From contig JAFRIE010000029.1 of the NCBI GenBank assembly GCA_017432885.1, positions 95,343-159,342 of the forward strand: a stretch of 64,000 bases of DNA, in the 5' to 3' direction. The translations under genes and the position numbers were made by a program. This DNA is from Erysipelotrichaceae bacterium (lineage in GTDB: Bacteria; Bacillota_I; Bacilli_A; Erysipelotrichales; Erysipelotrichaceae). Positions 1 through 8,664 of the stretch are shown in pieces; position 1 is the first letter of the stretch; each line of letters opens with the position of its first letter. The notes under the pieces were generated by a model that had not been told where the DNA came from, ran no database searches, and worked only from the letters and a program-made list of their open reading frames with translations.

Positions 1-278
1 CGGAAATGACCAATGAGATGATCAAGCTTCTGGAAAGAATCAACAGAGAAGAAAAAACAACCCTGGTTGTTGTTACGCATAATGACGTGATGGTGGAAAA
101 TCATCCGAAACGGACGATCCGTATTGAAGCGGGACATATTGTAAATGACAGGATTCCGGAACCGAAGAAGGAGGAAGCCCTTTTTGAGCAGACTGCAACG
201 GAAGAAGAACCTGTAGCAGCTGAGACAGGAATGCAGACGATAGAGAAGGAAACGTATTCCGAAGGAGAAGAGTCATGA
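1..278 (+). CDS. ftsE: Cell-division ABC ATPase FtsE, C-terminal end (partial)
   Basis: This is the 3' end of a gene that begins before the window; the frame is open from the first base. About the first 45 visible residues resemble the end of an ABC ATPase after the Walker B and D-loop, with the switch-histidine strand LVVVTHND. FtsE powers the FtsEX complex, which passes ATP hydrolysis across the membrane to activate cell-wall hydrolases. An acidic tail of about 45 residues follows the ATPase core and is longer than in typical FtsE. The stop overlaps the ftsX start as ATGA. Identity rests largely on ftsX being next. Confidence 0.85.
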   Translation, partial: EMTNEMIKLLERINREEKTTLVVVTHNDVMVENHPKRTIRIEAGHIVNDRIPEPKKEEALFEQTATEEEPVAAETGMQTIEKETYSEGEES

Positions 279-1174
279 TCTTCAGGCGTTTTTTCCGGCA
301 TATCAAAGAAGGTTTCATCGGTGTAAAACGTCATTTTGCGATGGCTGTTTCTTCTGCTTCTGCCGTTACCATTACTCTTCTGCTGGTCGGTTTCTTTGCC
401 GCTTTTGCGGTCAATATGGCCTACTTGACCCAGGAGATCGAACAGTCCATTTCTCTGGTCTGTCTGATCGATTATGAGGTTACGGATTCTTCGAAGATCG
501 CATCCATGAAAAGCACGATCGAGGGAATGGAGAATGTCGACCGGGTCGTCTACCGGACCAAGGACGAGGAATTCGATTACTACAATCAGGAATATCCGGA
601 AATGACCGAGTTTTCGGAGCTTTATCGTGAGGATAATCCTTTCCATGATACTTTTATCGTCTACATGCTGGACGGAAGCAATATGAGTCTGATCAAAGAC
701 CGGATCGCAGAAATGGACGGGATTTCATCGGTGCAGGATGGCGGCAGTCAGACCTATACGCTGATCCATATTCTGCATACTACCAGAAATGCCGGAGCGA
801 TCCTGATCCTGGCCCTGGTAGCTTTGGCCATTTATCTGATCTACAATACGATTAAAATCACGATCGCCGCCCGTAAGGACGAGATCTGGATCATGCGCAA
901 TGTCGGTGCAAGGAACGGTTATATCCGTGCCCCTTTCCTGGTGGAAGGTATCATTATTGGCATCTTCGGATCGGTCCTTCCGATCGCCGCGATCATCTAC
1001 GGCTACTACTGGCTCTATCGGGCGACAGGAGGTGTCCTCGCCGGTGTGATCACGCTGATTCCGGCTTATCCTTATATTCTCTATTTGGGAGGAGCTCTAC
1101 TGGTGATCGGCATTCTTGTCGGTTTTATCGGTTCCTATATTTCCGTCTGTAAATATCTGAGGCTTACCAGATGA
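275..1174 (+). CDS. ftsX: Cell-division permease-like protein FtsX
   Basis: A 299-residue membrane protein with the FtsX layout: a short cytoplasmic N-terminus, one membrane segment near residues 25-48, an extracellular domain of about 120 residues, then three membrane segments in the last 130 residues (about 168-192, 222-248, 267-290). With FtsE it forms an ABC-type mechanotransmitter that controls peptidoglycan hydrolases. It overlaps ftsE by 4 nt upstream and the M23 hydrolase gene by 4 nt downstream, so the three are translationally coupled. The hydrolase is the obvious partner, as with PcsB or CwlO in other Firmicutes; that pairing is inferred from context. Confidence 0.93.
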   Translation: MIFRRFFRHIKEGFIGVKRHFAMAVSSASAVTITLLLVGFFAAFAVNMAYLTQEIEQSISLVCLIDYEVTDSSKIASMKSTIEGMENVDRVVYRTKDEEFDYYNQEYPEMTEFSELYREDNPFHDTFIVYMLDGSNMSLIKDRIAEMDGISSVQDGGSQTYTLIHILHTTRNAGAILILALVALAIYLIYNTIKITIAARKDEIWIMRNVGARNGYIRAPFLVEGIIIGIFGSVLPIAAIIYGYYWLYRATGGVLAGVITLIPAYPYILYLGGALLVIGILVGFIGSYISVCKYLRLTR

Positions 1175-2535
1175 TCATTAAGAAGATAATCGTTCTACTG
1201 TTTACACTGCTTCTGCTGGTGCCGGTCTTCTCCGGCGCTTCTTTGGTGTTTGCGGAAGAGGATGAGGAAGAAGTGGAAGAGAAGTCGGATTATGAGAAAT
1301 GTGTTCTGGATAAGGACAAGGATGCCTGTGAAAGGATCGCCGTGAATACCCAGAACAACCTGCAGGCTCTGGAGGATCAGATCGCCAGCGCCAAGGATGA
1401 CAGAGACAAGGCTGCGGCTTTGGCGAGAGAATATGCTGAAAAGGCCGCACAGATGCAGGGCGATATTGATAATCTGGCAAAACAGATCGATGAACTGAAA
1501 GCACGGATCGGCGAACTGGAAGTCCAGATCGCTGAGAACGAAAAGAAGGTCGACGCCTTGAATACCAGGGTCAAGAACCGGATGGTAGAGGCACAGAAGA
1601 CCATGCATTTTAACGGCTATCTGGAGTTTATTCTGGGTTCGAGATCGTTTACGGATATGCTTAGAAGGGTTTATGGAGTCGAAGCGATCGTTTCCAAGGA
1701 CAAGGCAGACCGGGATGAACTGATCGCGATCATTAATCAGCTTACGGCGGACAAGGCAGAACTGGATGAAGCGAAAGCTACACTTGATGAAAGCTATCAG
1801 GAAATCGTAGCGAAACAGGCTGAATTGCTGGTCATGAAAGAATTCTATGAAGAAGAGGAAGCCAGGATCAATGAAGAACTGGACCAGATGACGGAAGAAA
1901 GAGACGCGATCTATGAATCGTTTGAGGATCTCAAGGAAGCTTTGAAAGAGACGGGCGTAACGATCAATACCGGATTTGTGGCGGCTGTTCACAATTCCTG
2001 GATCTCGGCGACTGTCTGGAACTATTCCGCAAACTTCCTGGACGGCAAGTGGCATCTGGGTGTCGACTATGCAGCTTCCAGAGGAACAGAGATCCATGCT
2101 CCGGCGGGAGGTGTCATTATCCGTGCCGACCAGAGCTGTTCCGATCCGGGTTATCTTGGAAGTTCCTGCGGTTACTGGATCTCCGGCGGCGGCAACCAGG
2201 TCTACATGATGTGTGAAGTAAACGGCAGAGTCTACGGACTGATTTTCTTCCATCTGCACAGCGTCTATGTCGCTTATGGCGATTATGTGCTGCAGGATGA
2301 AGTGATCGGAACCGTCGGTTCTTCCGGCTCTTCAACCGGACCGCACTGTCATATTGAAATGTATTATTTGGGAAATGGTGAGCTGCTGGATTATCTGGCC
2401 ATGGGCTGGAATGCGACTTTCTCTGTCGGAAGAGGAAGAACGGCTTACAATAACCGCTGTTATTATGATGACGGATCCTTCCGTCAGGCTGCTCCTTGCA
2501 TCCTGAATCCGGAATGGTATCTGCCGGCAAATTAA
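1171..2535 (+). CDS. Secreted coiled-coil M23 peptidase, probable FtsEX-activated murein hydrolase
   Basis: 454 residues. A signal peptide (residues 1-28) is followed by an acidic stretch, then a long predicted coiled coil (about 45-255), then a LytM/M23 domain. The zinc and catalytic residues are intact: H295 and D299 in HLGVD, and H392/H394 in HCH. M23 enzymes cut peptide cross-bridges in peptidoglycan. The coiled coil plus LytM plan is that of EnvC and PcsB-like proteins, whose coiled coil docks on FtsX, and the gene overlaps ftsX by 4 nt. The domain carries several cysteines (around residues 318-350) that could form disulfides outside the cell. The exact bond cut cannot be told from sequence. 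Confidence 0.88.
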   Translation: MIIKKIIVLLFTLLLLVPVFSGASLVFAEEDEEEVEEKSDYEKCVLDKDKDACERIAVNTQNNLQALEDQIASAKDDRDKAAALAREYAEKAAQMQGDIDNLAKQIDELKARIGELEVQIAENEKKVDALNTRVKNRMVEAQKTMHFNGYLEFILGSRSFTDMLRRVYGVEAIVSKDKADRDELIAIINQLTADKAELDEAKATLDESYQEIVAKQAELLVMKEFYEEEEARINEELDQMTEERDAIYESFEDLKEALKETGVTINTGFVAAVHNSWISATVWNYSANFLDGKWHLGVDYAASRGTEIHAPAGGVIIRADQSCSDPGYLGSSCGYWISGGGNQVYMMCEVNGRVYGLIFFHLHSVYVAYGDYVLQDEVIGTVGSSGSSTGPHCHIEMYYLGNGELLDYLAMGWNATFSVGRGRTAYNNRCYYDDGSFRQAAPCILNPEWYLPAN

Positions 2536-2545
2536 GGTATCAACT

Positions 2546-4027
2546 ATGGAAGAAAAGGTATATTTCGATCTGGAAAGAGTACCTTTGAGATCGGAAAGAG
2601 AAGAAAAAAGAAACAGAAGAAAGAAGAGATTCCTGATTTTTCTGCTGTGTCTTTTGTGTTTTTTATGCGGAACGATAGGAGGGGCTTTCCTGTTCAAGGC
2701 ACAGCATACTTCTTATCAGGCAGATGTGAAGAATACCATGGGAGAGATCGAGTATCTCATGGATCACTACTGGCTGTATTCGGATGAATATGACGACCTG
2801 ACCGGCGAACTGGAAAACAAAGCCCTTTATGGAATGACGGATTTTGATTACGATCCGTATACGAGCTACATGTCCAAGGAAGAACTGGATATGTTCTCCG
2901 AGAGTATCAACATGGATTACGTCGGTATCGGTGTAGAGTATTCCTACTATGATTCGATTGCGATCGTCAAGAAGGTATTCAAGAATTCTCCTGCCGAAAA
3001 GGCAGGTGTCATGGCCGGCGATATCATCAAAGAAATCGACGGCGAAAGCATTGAAGGCTTTACTTCGGATGATATCCGGGAAAGAGTACTTGGAACAGCA
3101 GGCACGGAAGTAGTGATCACCTTCTTGCGAGGAGGAGAATCGATCGATATTCCAATCATCCGCGGTGCTGTAAACAATACCGTCTATGCCTATCGGGAAA
3201 ATGACTATGTCGTCATGGAACTCAACAGTTTCGGAAACGATACCGGAACTGAATGTATGCGTTATCTGGATGAATATACCGATCTGGATAAGATCATCAT
3301 CGATCTGAGAAACGATTCAGGCGGCTATCAGAGTTCTGTCAAGGAACTATGCGGCCTGTTTATCGGCAACAACGAAGTTTATCTGCGTCAGAAAGGTATT
3401 GATGGTACGGAAACGGCGGATACGACCTACGCAAAAAAGACTTACGACAATTTCAAGAAAATCGTGCTGCTGGTGAACGAGAATACGGCATCGGCAGCCG
3501 AAGTCTTTACGATCTGTCTGAAAGAATGTCATAAAGACGTAAGTGTAGTAGGTGTAACGACGTATGGAAAGGGCGTCATTCAGACGACCAGACTCTTAAA
3601 TAATGGAGGAGCCTTGAAAGTGACCACCTATTACTGGTATTCGCCAAACGGAACATCGATCCACGGTACGGGAATCGTTCCGGATGTGGAAGTACGGATG
3701 CCGGAGATTTATTATCAGGTATATTATTTTCCGGCAGAAGGCGAGACGTATGAGCCAGATAGCGTATCGGAGACGGTAAAGCTGGTTCAGCAGTCTCTGG
3801 AATTTCTGGATTATCCGGTCGATCGGACGGATGGCTATTTTGACCAGAGTATGGCTGACTGTTTAAGAGAATACAAAGTCAGCAAGGGTTTGAGTGACGA
3901 TCCTGTTCTGGATGCGGAAACGTTTGAAGCGATCGTTTCTGACGTCAGCAGAGAGATCGCCACCAATCCGGACAAAGATCTGCAGATGATTCAAGCAAAG
4001 GAGCTTATCAATGGAAATCAGGATTAA
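2546..4027 (+). CDS. S41 family carboxyl-terminal processing protease with PDZ and peptidoglycan-binding domains
   Basis: 493 residues. A basic N-terminus and one membrane anchor (about 27-51) are followed by a PDZ domain (about 110-190), the S41 protease core, and a C-terminal peptidoglycan-binding-1 domain (about 410-470). The Ser/Lys dyad is present: S316 in TASAAE and K342 in TYGKG, 26 residues apart as in CtpA. The family clips C-termini of exported proteins at the outer face of the membrane. It follows the FtsEX-hydrolase genes by 10 nt, so it may turn over the hydrolase or its regulators; that is inference. It overlaps the next gene by 17 nt. Confidence 0.9.
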   Translation: MEEKVYFDLERVPLRSEREEKRNRRKKRFLIFLLCLLCFLCGTIGGAFLFKAQHTSYQADVKNTMGEIEYLMDHYWLYSDEYDDLTGELENKALYGMTDFDYDPYTSYMSKEELDMFSESINMDYVGIGVEYSYYDSIAIVKKVFKNSPAEKAGVMAGDIIKEIDGESIEGFTSDDIRERVLGTAGTEVVITFLRGGESIDIPIIRGAVNNTVYAYRENDYVVMELNSFGNDTGTECMRYLDEYTDLDKIIIDLRNDSGGYQSSVKELCGLFIGNNEVYLRQKGIDGTETADTTYAKKTYDNFKKIVLLVNENTASAAEVFTICLKECHKDVSVVGVTTYGKGVIQTTRLLNNGGALKVTTYYWYSPNGTSIHGTGIVPDVEVRMPEIYYQVYYFPAEGETYEPDSVSETVKLVQQSLEFLDYPVDRTDGYFDQSMADCLREYKVSKGLSDDPVLDAETFEAIVSDVSREIATNPDKDLQMIQAKELINGNQD

Positions 4028-4619
4028 CTGTCATAGCAGTATCTGTATCAGGGATACGAAAACCGTTTATTTTGATCCGTTCAAGATTGAGAAAGAAAGC
4101 CACGATGCCGATGTGATCTTCATTACCCATGATCACTACGATCATTTCTCCGTAGATGACATCCGCAAAGTTGAAAAAGAAGATACTGTCTACGTCATCC
4201 CGGACTGTATGTACAATCTCCTCGGCGGAGAGAATGTCGTAACGATGAATCCGGGCGATAAGGGTGTCGTTGAAGGAATGGATGTCATGGCTGTTCCTTC
4301 CTACAATCCGAACAAACCTTTCCACCCGAAAGCGAAAGGATATGTTGGCTATCTGGTCAGAATCGGCGGCAAGATCGTCTATGTGGCGGGAGACTGCGAC
4401 AGGAACAAAGACAATGAGAAGATCCGGTGCGACATCGCTCTTGTACCGGTAGGTGGAAAATATACAATGGACTACCGGGAAGCGGCTGAACTGGTCAATC
4501 GGATTAGACCGGAGCTTGCTATACCGACCCATTACGGCGATCTGGTAGGGGATAAGGATGCAGGGAAAAAGTTCGCCGAACTGCTTGACCCGTCTATTGA
4601 AGTACAGCTGAAGATCTAG
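4011..4619 (+). CDS. MBL-fold metallo-hydrolase
   Basis: 202 residues with the metallo-beta-lactamase fold signature THDHYDH near residue 38 and further metal ligands in GDCD and in PTHYGD close to the C-terminus. The closest recognisable group is the small UlaG/UPF0173-like MBL hydrolases, which lack any extra domain. The gene starts inside the end of the S41 protease gene (17-nt overlap), so it is coupled to it. The substrate is unknown and nothing in the neighbours reveals it. Confidence 0.8.
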   Translation: MEIRINCHSSICIRDTKTVYFDPFKIEKESHDADVIFITHDHYDHFSVDDIRKVEKEDTVYVIPDCMYNLLGGENVVTMNPGDKGVVEGMDVMAVPSYNPNKPFHPKAKGYVGYLVRIGGKIVYVAGDCDRNKDNEKIRCDIALVPVGGKYTMDYREAAELVNRIRPELAIPTHYGDLVGDKDAGKKFAELLDPSIEVQLKI

Positions 4620-4626
4620 CCCTGTA

Positions 4627-4655
4627 TTGAAAAAAAACGGATAAAATATTAAGAT
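4627..4655 (+). promoter_or_regulatory. Candidate promoter of the leuS T-box leader
   Basis: TTGAAA at 4627-4632 and TAAGAT at 4650-4655 are separated by 17 nt, which would start transcription near 4662, just before the T-box leader. Confidence 0.5.
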
Positions 4656-4661
4656 AAAAAA

Positions 4662-4840
4662 GTAATCTTCAGGAGCAGTAGCTGCTTGGAACTGTATAGA
4701 GAACTGACGGTCGGTGCAAGTCAGAAAGAGAAGACAGTGAACTCGCCTGATAAGACGATTAAGCGTGAGACCCGCGTTAAGGGGAAAAGTGAAAAATAAA
4801 GGTGGTACCGCGCGATTGCGCCCTTGGATCACCTTTTTTG
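4662..4840 (+). promoter_or_regulatory. T-box leader (leucine) controlling leuS
   Basis: The conserved T-box AAAGGTGGTACCGCG lies at 4798-4812. It is followed by a terminator built from GGTGGT...ATCACC around a GCGC-GATT-GCGC inner stem and ending in six T (4801-4839). Upstream are the Stem I elements, including GGTGCAAG near 4715. The specifier codon is read as CTC (Leu) at 4742-4744, directly after GAA. Uncharged tRNA-Leu would stabilise the antiterminator and let leuS be transcribed. The leader fills the gap before leuS. Confidence 0.93.
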
Positions 4841-4855
4841 TTTCTGGAGGGAATT

Positions 4856-7255
4856 ATGAGCGTATTTGACTACAAGACGATTGAAAAGAAATGGCAGAAG
4901 TTCTGGGAAGAGAACGAAACATTCAAGACGGATATTGCCGATTTCAGCAAGCCGAAGTTCTATGCACTGGACATGTTTCCTTATCCTTCAGGGGTAGGAC
5001 TTCATGCCGGTCATCCGGAGGGCTATACGGCTACGGATGTCGTGAGCCGTTACAAGAGAATGAAAGGATTTAATGTCCTGCATCCGATGGGCTTTGATTC
5101 TTTTGGTCTGCCGGCGGAACAGTACGCGATACAGACAGGAAACCATCCTGCCGGTTTTACGCAAAGAAACATTGAACATTTCACCCAGCAGCTGAAAGGC
5201 CTCGGTTTCTCCTATGACTGGTCGAGAGTTGTATCGACCAGCGATCCGGACTATTATCACTGGACCCAGTGGATCTTTAAGCAGCTTTTCCTGGATGGCT
5301 ATGCCAGATGCATCGAAATGCCGGTCAACTGGTGCGAAGAGCTGGGCTGTGTTCTGGCCAACGACGAAGTTATCGACGGTAAATCGGAAAGAGGCGGTTA
5401 TCCGGTCGTCCGCAAGAACATGAAACAGTGGATCATCGATATTCCTGCCTATGCGGAAAGACTGCTGGAGAATCTTGAGACGATAGACTGGCCGGAATCC
5501 ACCAAAGAAATCCAGAGAAACTGGATCGGCAAATCGATCGGTGCGGAAGTCACTTTTAAAGTGGCTGACAGCGAAGAAAGCTTTACGGTCTTCACAACGC
5601 GCTGCGATACGCTGTTTGGCGCGACATATTGTGTTCTTTCTCCGGAACATCCTCTGGTAGAGAAGATCGTTTCCAAGGAGAAGAGAGAAGAGGTAGAAGC
5701 CTACCAGAAACTCTGCGCTTCCAAGTCGGAAATGGAAAGGACTGAACTGAACAAGGATAAAACAGGCGTCTTTATCGGAGCCTATGCGATCAATCCGGTC
5801 AACGATAAGAAGATCCCGATCTGGATCTCCGACTATGTTCTGATGAGTTACGGCACAGGATCGATCATGGCTGTTCCGGCACATGATGAAAGGGACTATG
5901 AATTTGCCCGCAAGTTCGATCTGGAAATCATTCCTGTACTGGAAGGAGGAGATATCACTAAAGAAGCCTGGACCCAGGACGGTGTTCATATCAATTCCGG
6001 TTTTATGGATGGCTTAAACAAGCAGGACGCGATCGATGCGATGCTGAAGTGGCTGGAAGAAAGAGGAATCGGAAAGAAAAAAGTCAACTACAAGCTGAGA
6101 GAATGGATCTTTGCCAGACAGCGTTACTGGGGAGAGCCGATCCCGGTCATTCATTATGAAGATGGAACGGTAGGTGTTCTGGATGATGAAGATCTGCCTT
6201 TGATCCTTCCTGAACTGGAAGACTACGGTCCTAGCAAGACCGGAGCCCCTTTAGACAAGGCGGAAGACTGGGTCAACGTGGAATATCACGGCAAAAAGGG
6301 CAAACGGGAAACCTCGACCATGCCGGGCTCTGCCGGTTCGTCCTGGTATTTCCTGCGGTATATCGATCCGCACAATCACGAAAGATTCGCAGATCCCGAA
6401 CTGTTGAAACACTGGATGCCGGTGGATCTTTACATCGGCGGTCCGGAACATGCGGTAGGACATCTGCTTTATGCCCGCATGTGGAACAACTATCTCTACG
6501 ACAAAGGCCTTGCACCATGTGCAGAACCGTTCCAGAAACTGGTCCATCAGGGCTACATCCTTGGATCCAACGGGATCAAGATGGGTAAGCGCTATCCGGA
6601 ATATGTCGTCAATCCAAGCGATATCGTGGAAAGATACGGAGCCGATACCATGCGTCTTTATGAAATGTTTATGGGACCGCTGGAAGCGGATAAGCCTTGG
6701 TCGACACAGGGGATCGAAGGCGCCCACAGATGGCTGGAAAGAGTCTACCGTCTGATGGCGGAACAGAAAGACAAGCTTTCGGAAGAAAACGACGGCAAGC
6801 TGGATTATTCCTACAACTTCACGGTCAAGAAGATCTCGGAAGACATCGAAAACCTTCGTCTGAATACCGCGATCTCCCAGATGATGATCTTTATCAACGA
6901 CTGCTACAAGGAAGAAAAAGTTTATAAGGAATATGCGATCAACTTCGTACAGATGCTTTCGGTCTTCGCACCGCATCTGGGTAGTGAAATGTACGAGATA
7001 CTCACTGGAAGAAGGGATCTGGACTACCGTCCTTGGCCGACCTATGACGAGGCAAAACTCCAGGTCGAAGAAAAAGAGATCGCCGTTCAGGTCAACGGCA
7101 AGGTCAGAGGCAAGTTCCTGGCCAGGACGGATGCTTCCGATGAAGAACTCTTTGAAGCGGCAAAACAGCTGGAAAATGTCCGTAAGTATACCGATGGCAA
7201 GGAAATCAGAAAACACTTTGTCATCAAAGGAAGAGTCGTAAACATCGTTGTATAG
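4856..7255 (+). CDS. leuS: Leucyl-tRNA synthetase
   Basis: 799 residues from ATG 4856, chosen because GGAGGG at 4846-4851 is a good ribosome site and an upstream GTG at 4802 lies inside the T-box terminator. Class I signature HAGH is at residues 50-53. The editing (CP1) domain occupies about 220-410, and the catalytic core resumes with WYFLRYIDP. The second signature reads KMGKR instead of KMSKS, keeping both lysines but losing both serines. The C-terminal anticodon-binding and tail domains are complete. It charges tRNA-Leu in the cytoplasm. A terminator hairpin overlaps its stop codon. Confidence 0.97.
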   Translation: MSVFDYKTIEKKWQKFWEENETFKTDIADFSKPKFYALDMFPYPSGVGLHAGHPEGYTATDVVSRYKRMKGFNVLHPMGFDSFGLPAEQYAIQTGNHPAGFTQRNIEHFTQQLKGLGFSYDWSRVVSTSDPDYYHWTQWIFKQLFLDGYARCIEMPVNWCEELGCVLANDEVIDGKSERGGYPVVRKNMKQWIIDIPAYAERLLENLETIDWPESTKEIQRNWIGKSIGAEVTFKVADSEESFTVFTTRCDTLFGATYCVLSPEHPLVEKIVSKEKREEVEAYQKLCASKSEMERTELNKDKTGVFIGAYAINPVNDKKIPIWISDYVLMSYGTGSIMAVPAHDERDYEFARKFDLEIIPVLEGGDITKEAWTQDGVHINSGFMDGLNKQDAIDAMLKWLEERGIGKKKVNYKLREWIFARQRYWGEPIPVIHYEDGTVGVLDDEDLPLILPELEDYGPSKTGAPLDKAEDWVNVEYHGKKGKRETSTMPGSAGSSWYFLRYIDPHNHERFADPELLKHWMPVDLYIGGPEHAVGHLLYARMWNNYLYDKGLAPCAEPFQKLVHQGYILGSNGIKMGKRYPEYVVNPSDIVERYGADTMRLYEMFMGPLEADKPWSTQGIEGAHRWLERVYRLMAEQKDKLSEENDGKLDYSYNFTVKKISEDIENLRLNTAISQMMIFINDCYKEEKVYKEYAINFVQMLSVFAPHLGSEMYEILTGRRDLDYRPWPTYDEAKLQVEEKEIAVQVNGKVRGKFLARTDASDEELFEAAKQLENVRKYTDGKEIRKHFVIKGRVVNIVV

Positions 7256-7273
7256 ACAACGATGTTTTCTTTT
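7241..7273 (+). terminator. Terminator overlapping the leuS stop codon
   Basis: An 11-bp perfect stem (7241-7251 with 7256-7266) has the 4-nt loop ATAG, and TTCTTTT follows. The leuS stop TAG (7253-7255) is in the loop. Confidence 0.85.
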
Positions 7274-7277
7274 CTGC

Positions 7278-7283
7278 TATAAT
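7278..7283 (+). promoter_or_regulatory. -10 box TATAAT placed 8 nt before the PfkB-kinase start
   Basis: TATAAT ends 8 nt before ATG 7292, so transcription should begin 0-2 nt from the start codon. There is no room for a Shine-Dalgarno site. A weak -35 (TAGACA, 7253-7258) overlaps the terminator stem. Confidence 0.7.
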
Positions 7284-7291
7284 TCTTTCAG

Positions 7292-8167
7292 ATGATCATT
7301 ACCGTTACCTGCAATCCTGCTATCGATCAGACCGTCAGTAAAGATAAAACGGTTTTTGATATTGGCGGAAAAGGGATCAATGTTTCCAAGGTGTTAAAGA
7401 AAATGGGATGCGAGACTCTTTGCACCGGATTGATAGGAAAACAGAACAGTCATATCATTCTGAACGGACTGGACGAGCTGGACATTCCGCACCGTTTCTT
7501 TGAGGTCGAAGGAAAAGTCAGGACAAACCGGAAAAGAGTCGTTAACGGGGAACTGTACGAAGAGAACGAAGCAGGTCCGGATGTTACGGAAGAGGAACTG
7601 CAGAAGCTCATGGATTATCTCGGAACCTTTAGAAAACAGATCGTGGTGATCTCCGGCAGTGCACCGGCGAATACACGGGATGATCTTTATCGCAGAATGA
7701 TTGAATTGCTGAAACGTAACGAGAATCGGGTGATCCTGGATTGCAGCGGCAGAAAACTGCAGGAAGGAGTCAAGGCTTTCCCTGACGTAATTAAGCCGAA
7801 CCGTCAGGAAATCGGTGAACTGTTTTCAGTCGATCTGCAGGAAGGCGAATACCTCGACGCATGTTTTGAGTTGAATCTTCCGTTTATCGTCATTTCATTA
7901 GGAAAAGATGGAGCCCTGTTTCTCAAAGACAAGAAAGCATACCGCTGCCCGGCAATCGAAACCCAAGTCGTTTCCCCTTTAGGAGCCGGCGACAGCATGG
8001 TTGGCGCAATAGCCTATGCTTTACAGGAAGAACTGGATCTGAAAGAAACCATTATTCTGACAATGGCGGCAGCCGCAGCCAGCGTTGCGTCTCCGGGATC
8101 TTCTGCGCCGTCTCTGCAGGATATCCTGAGCTTTAAAAAAGATGTGATCATGGAAAAGATCCGCTAA
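7292..8167 (+). CDS. PfkB-family sugar-phosphate kinase (1-phosphofructokinase/tagatose-6-P kinase type)
   Basis: 291 residues, normal length for the FruK/LacC branch of the ribokinase superfamily. The N-terminal signature starts at GGKGINVSKVL and the C-terminal signature is GAGDSMVGA, which contains the catalytic Asp. Members phosphorylate fructose-1-P or tagatose-6-P to the bisphosphate. No fructose PTS gene is adjacent, so the substrate stays open. It could serve the PTS locus 4 kb downstream, but it has its own promoter and nothing else links them. The mRNA looks leaderless. Confidence 0.85.
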   Translation: MIITVTCNPAIDQTVSKDKTVFDIGGKGINVSKVLKKMGCETLCTGLIGKQNSHIILNGLDELDIPHRFFEVEGKVRTNRKRVVNGELYEENEAGPDVTEEELQKLMDYLGTFRKQIVVISGSAPANTRDDLYRRMIELLKRNENRVILDCSGRKLQEGVKAFPDVIKPNRQEIGELFSVDLQEGEYLDACFELNLPFIVISLGKDGALFLKDKKAYRCPAIETQVVSPLGAGDSMVGAIAYALQEELDLKETIILTMAAAAASVASPGSSAPSLQDILSFKKDVIMEKIR

Positions 8168-8202
8168 GAGTTCATTATCACAACAATTTCATATTCAGAA
8201 AG

Positions 8203-8208
8203 TAAAAT
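8203..8208 (+). promoter_or_regulatory. -10 box TAAAAT exactly 6 nt before the CBS-protein start
   Basis: TAAAAT ends 6 nt before ATG 8215, which places the expected +1 on the A of the start codon. No Shine-Dalgarno site is possible. Confidence 0.7.
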
Positions 8209-8214
8209 AGAAGT

Positions 8215-8625
8215 ATGGAAAGAACAAATGTTTTATTCCTGCTGACGCCAAAGAACCAGGTCGCCTGTCTGGTAGAAACGATGAATGTCCGACAGGCTTT
8301 GGAAAAGATGAAGGCACATGGATATATGGCGATTCCTCTGATCAGCAATGGCGGAGAGTATATCGGGACGATATCTGAAGGTGATCTGCTCTGGTACATA
8401 GCCAGAAGCGGAGTATTCGATTACCGGAAAATGGAAGAAACCAAGATCACCGAGCTGCTTCGTAAAGGTTATGCGCCGGCTGTCAAGGTCGATGCCGGGA
8501 TCGAGGAGATCGTTGATAATATCGTAAATTACAATTTTATTCCTGTGGTGGATGACAGAAATGTGCTGATGGGCATCGTAACCCGAAAAAGAGTCTTGCA
8601 GGAACTGTTAAAAAGTGAAGCATAG
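8215..8625 (+). CDS. Two-CBS-domain protein
   Basis: 136 residues consisting of two CBS motifs (about 12-65 and 80-134) and nothing else. Such stand-alone pairs bind adenosine nucleotides and act as sensors. The layout resembles Bacillus DarB/CbpB (YkuL), which binds c-di-AMP, but the resemblance is in architecture only. The predicted transcript begins at the start codon. The stop codon sits in the loop of a terminator. The partner protein is unknown. Confidence 0.78.
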   Translation: MERTNVLFLLTPKNQVACLVETMNVRQALEKMKAHGYMAIPLISNGGEYIGTISEGDLLWYIARSGVFDYRKMEETKITELLRKGYAPAVKVDAGIEEIVDNIVNYNFIPVVDDRNVLMGIVTRKRVLQELLKSEA

Positions 8626-8637
8626 CTTCATTTTTTA
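8611..8637 (+). terminator. Terminator overlapping the CBS-protein stop codon
   Basis: AAAAGTGAAGC pairs with GCTTCATTTTTT around the loop ATA (one G-T pair), running into the T-tract. The TAG stop (8623-8625) is part of the hairpin. Confidence 0.8.
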
Positions 8638-8650
8638 ATTGCAGATGGTT

Positions 8651-8656
8651 TATAAT
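8651..8656 (+). promoter_or_regulatory. -10 box TATAAT 8 nt before ATG 8665
   Basis: TATAAT ends 8 nt before the chosen ATG, giving a 5' leader of 0-2 nt. A TTG at 8656 would extend the frame by 3 codons but overlaps the -10 box and would not be transcribed. Confidence 0.7.
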
Positions 8657-8664
8657 TGTTGTAT

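Noticed and set aside
1195..2259. 354-codon open frame opposite the M23 hydrolase gene
   Set aside because: It mirrors a Glu/Lys-rich coiled coil, which leaves few stops on the other strand. It has no ribosome site and low-complexity His/Arg/Phe-rich content.
4802..4855. Longer leuS reading frame from GTG in the leader
   Set aside because: It starts inside the T-box terminator and has no ribosome site. ATG 4856 has GGAGGG and matches the family start.
8656..8664. TTG start for the DUF975-like gene
   Set aside because: The codon overlaps the TATAAT box and would precede the transcription start.
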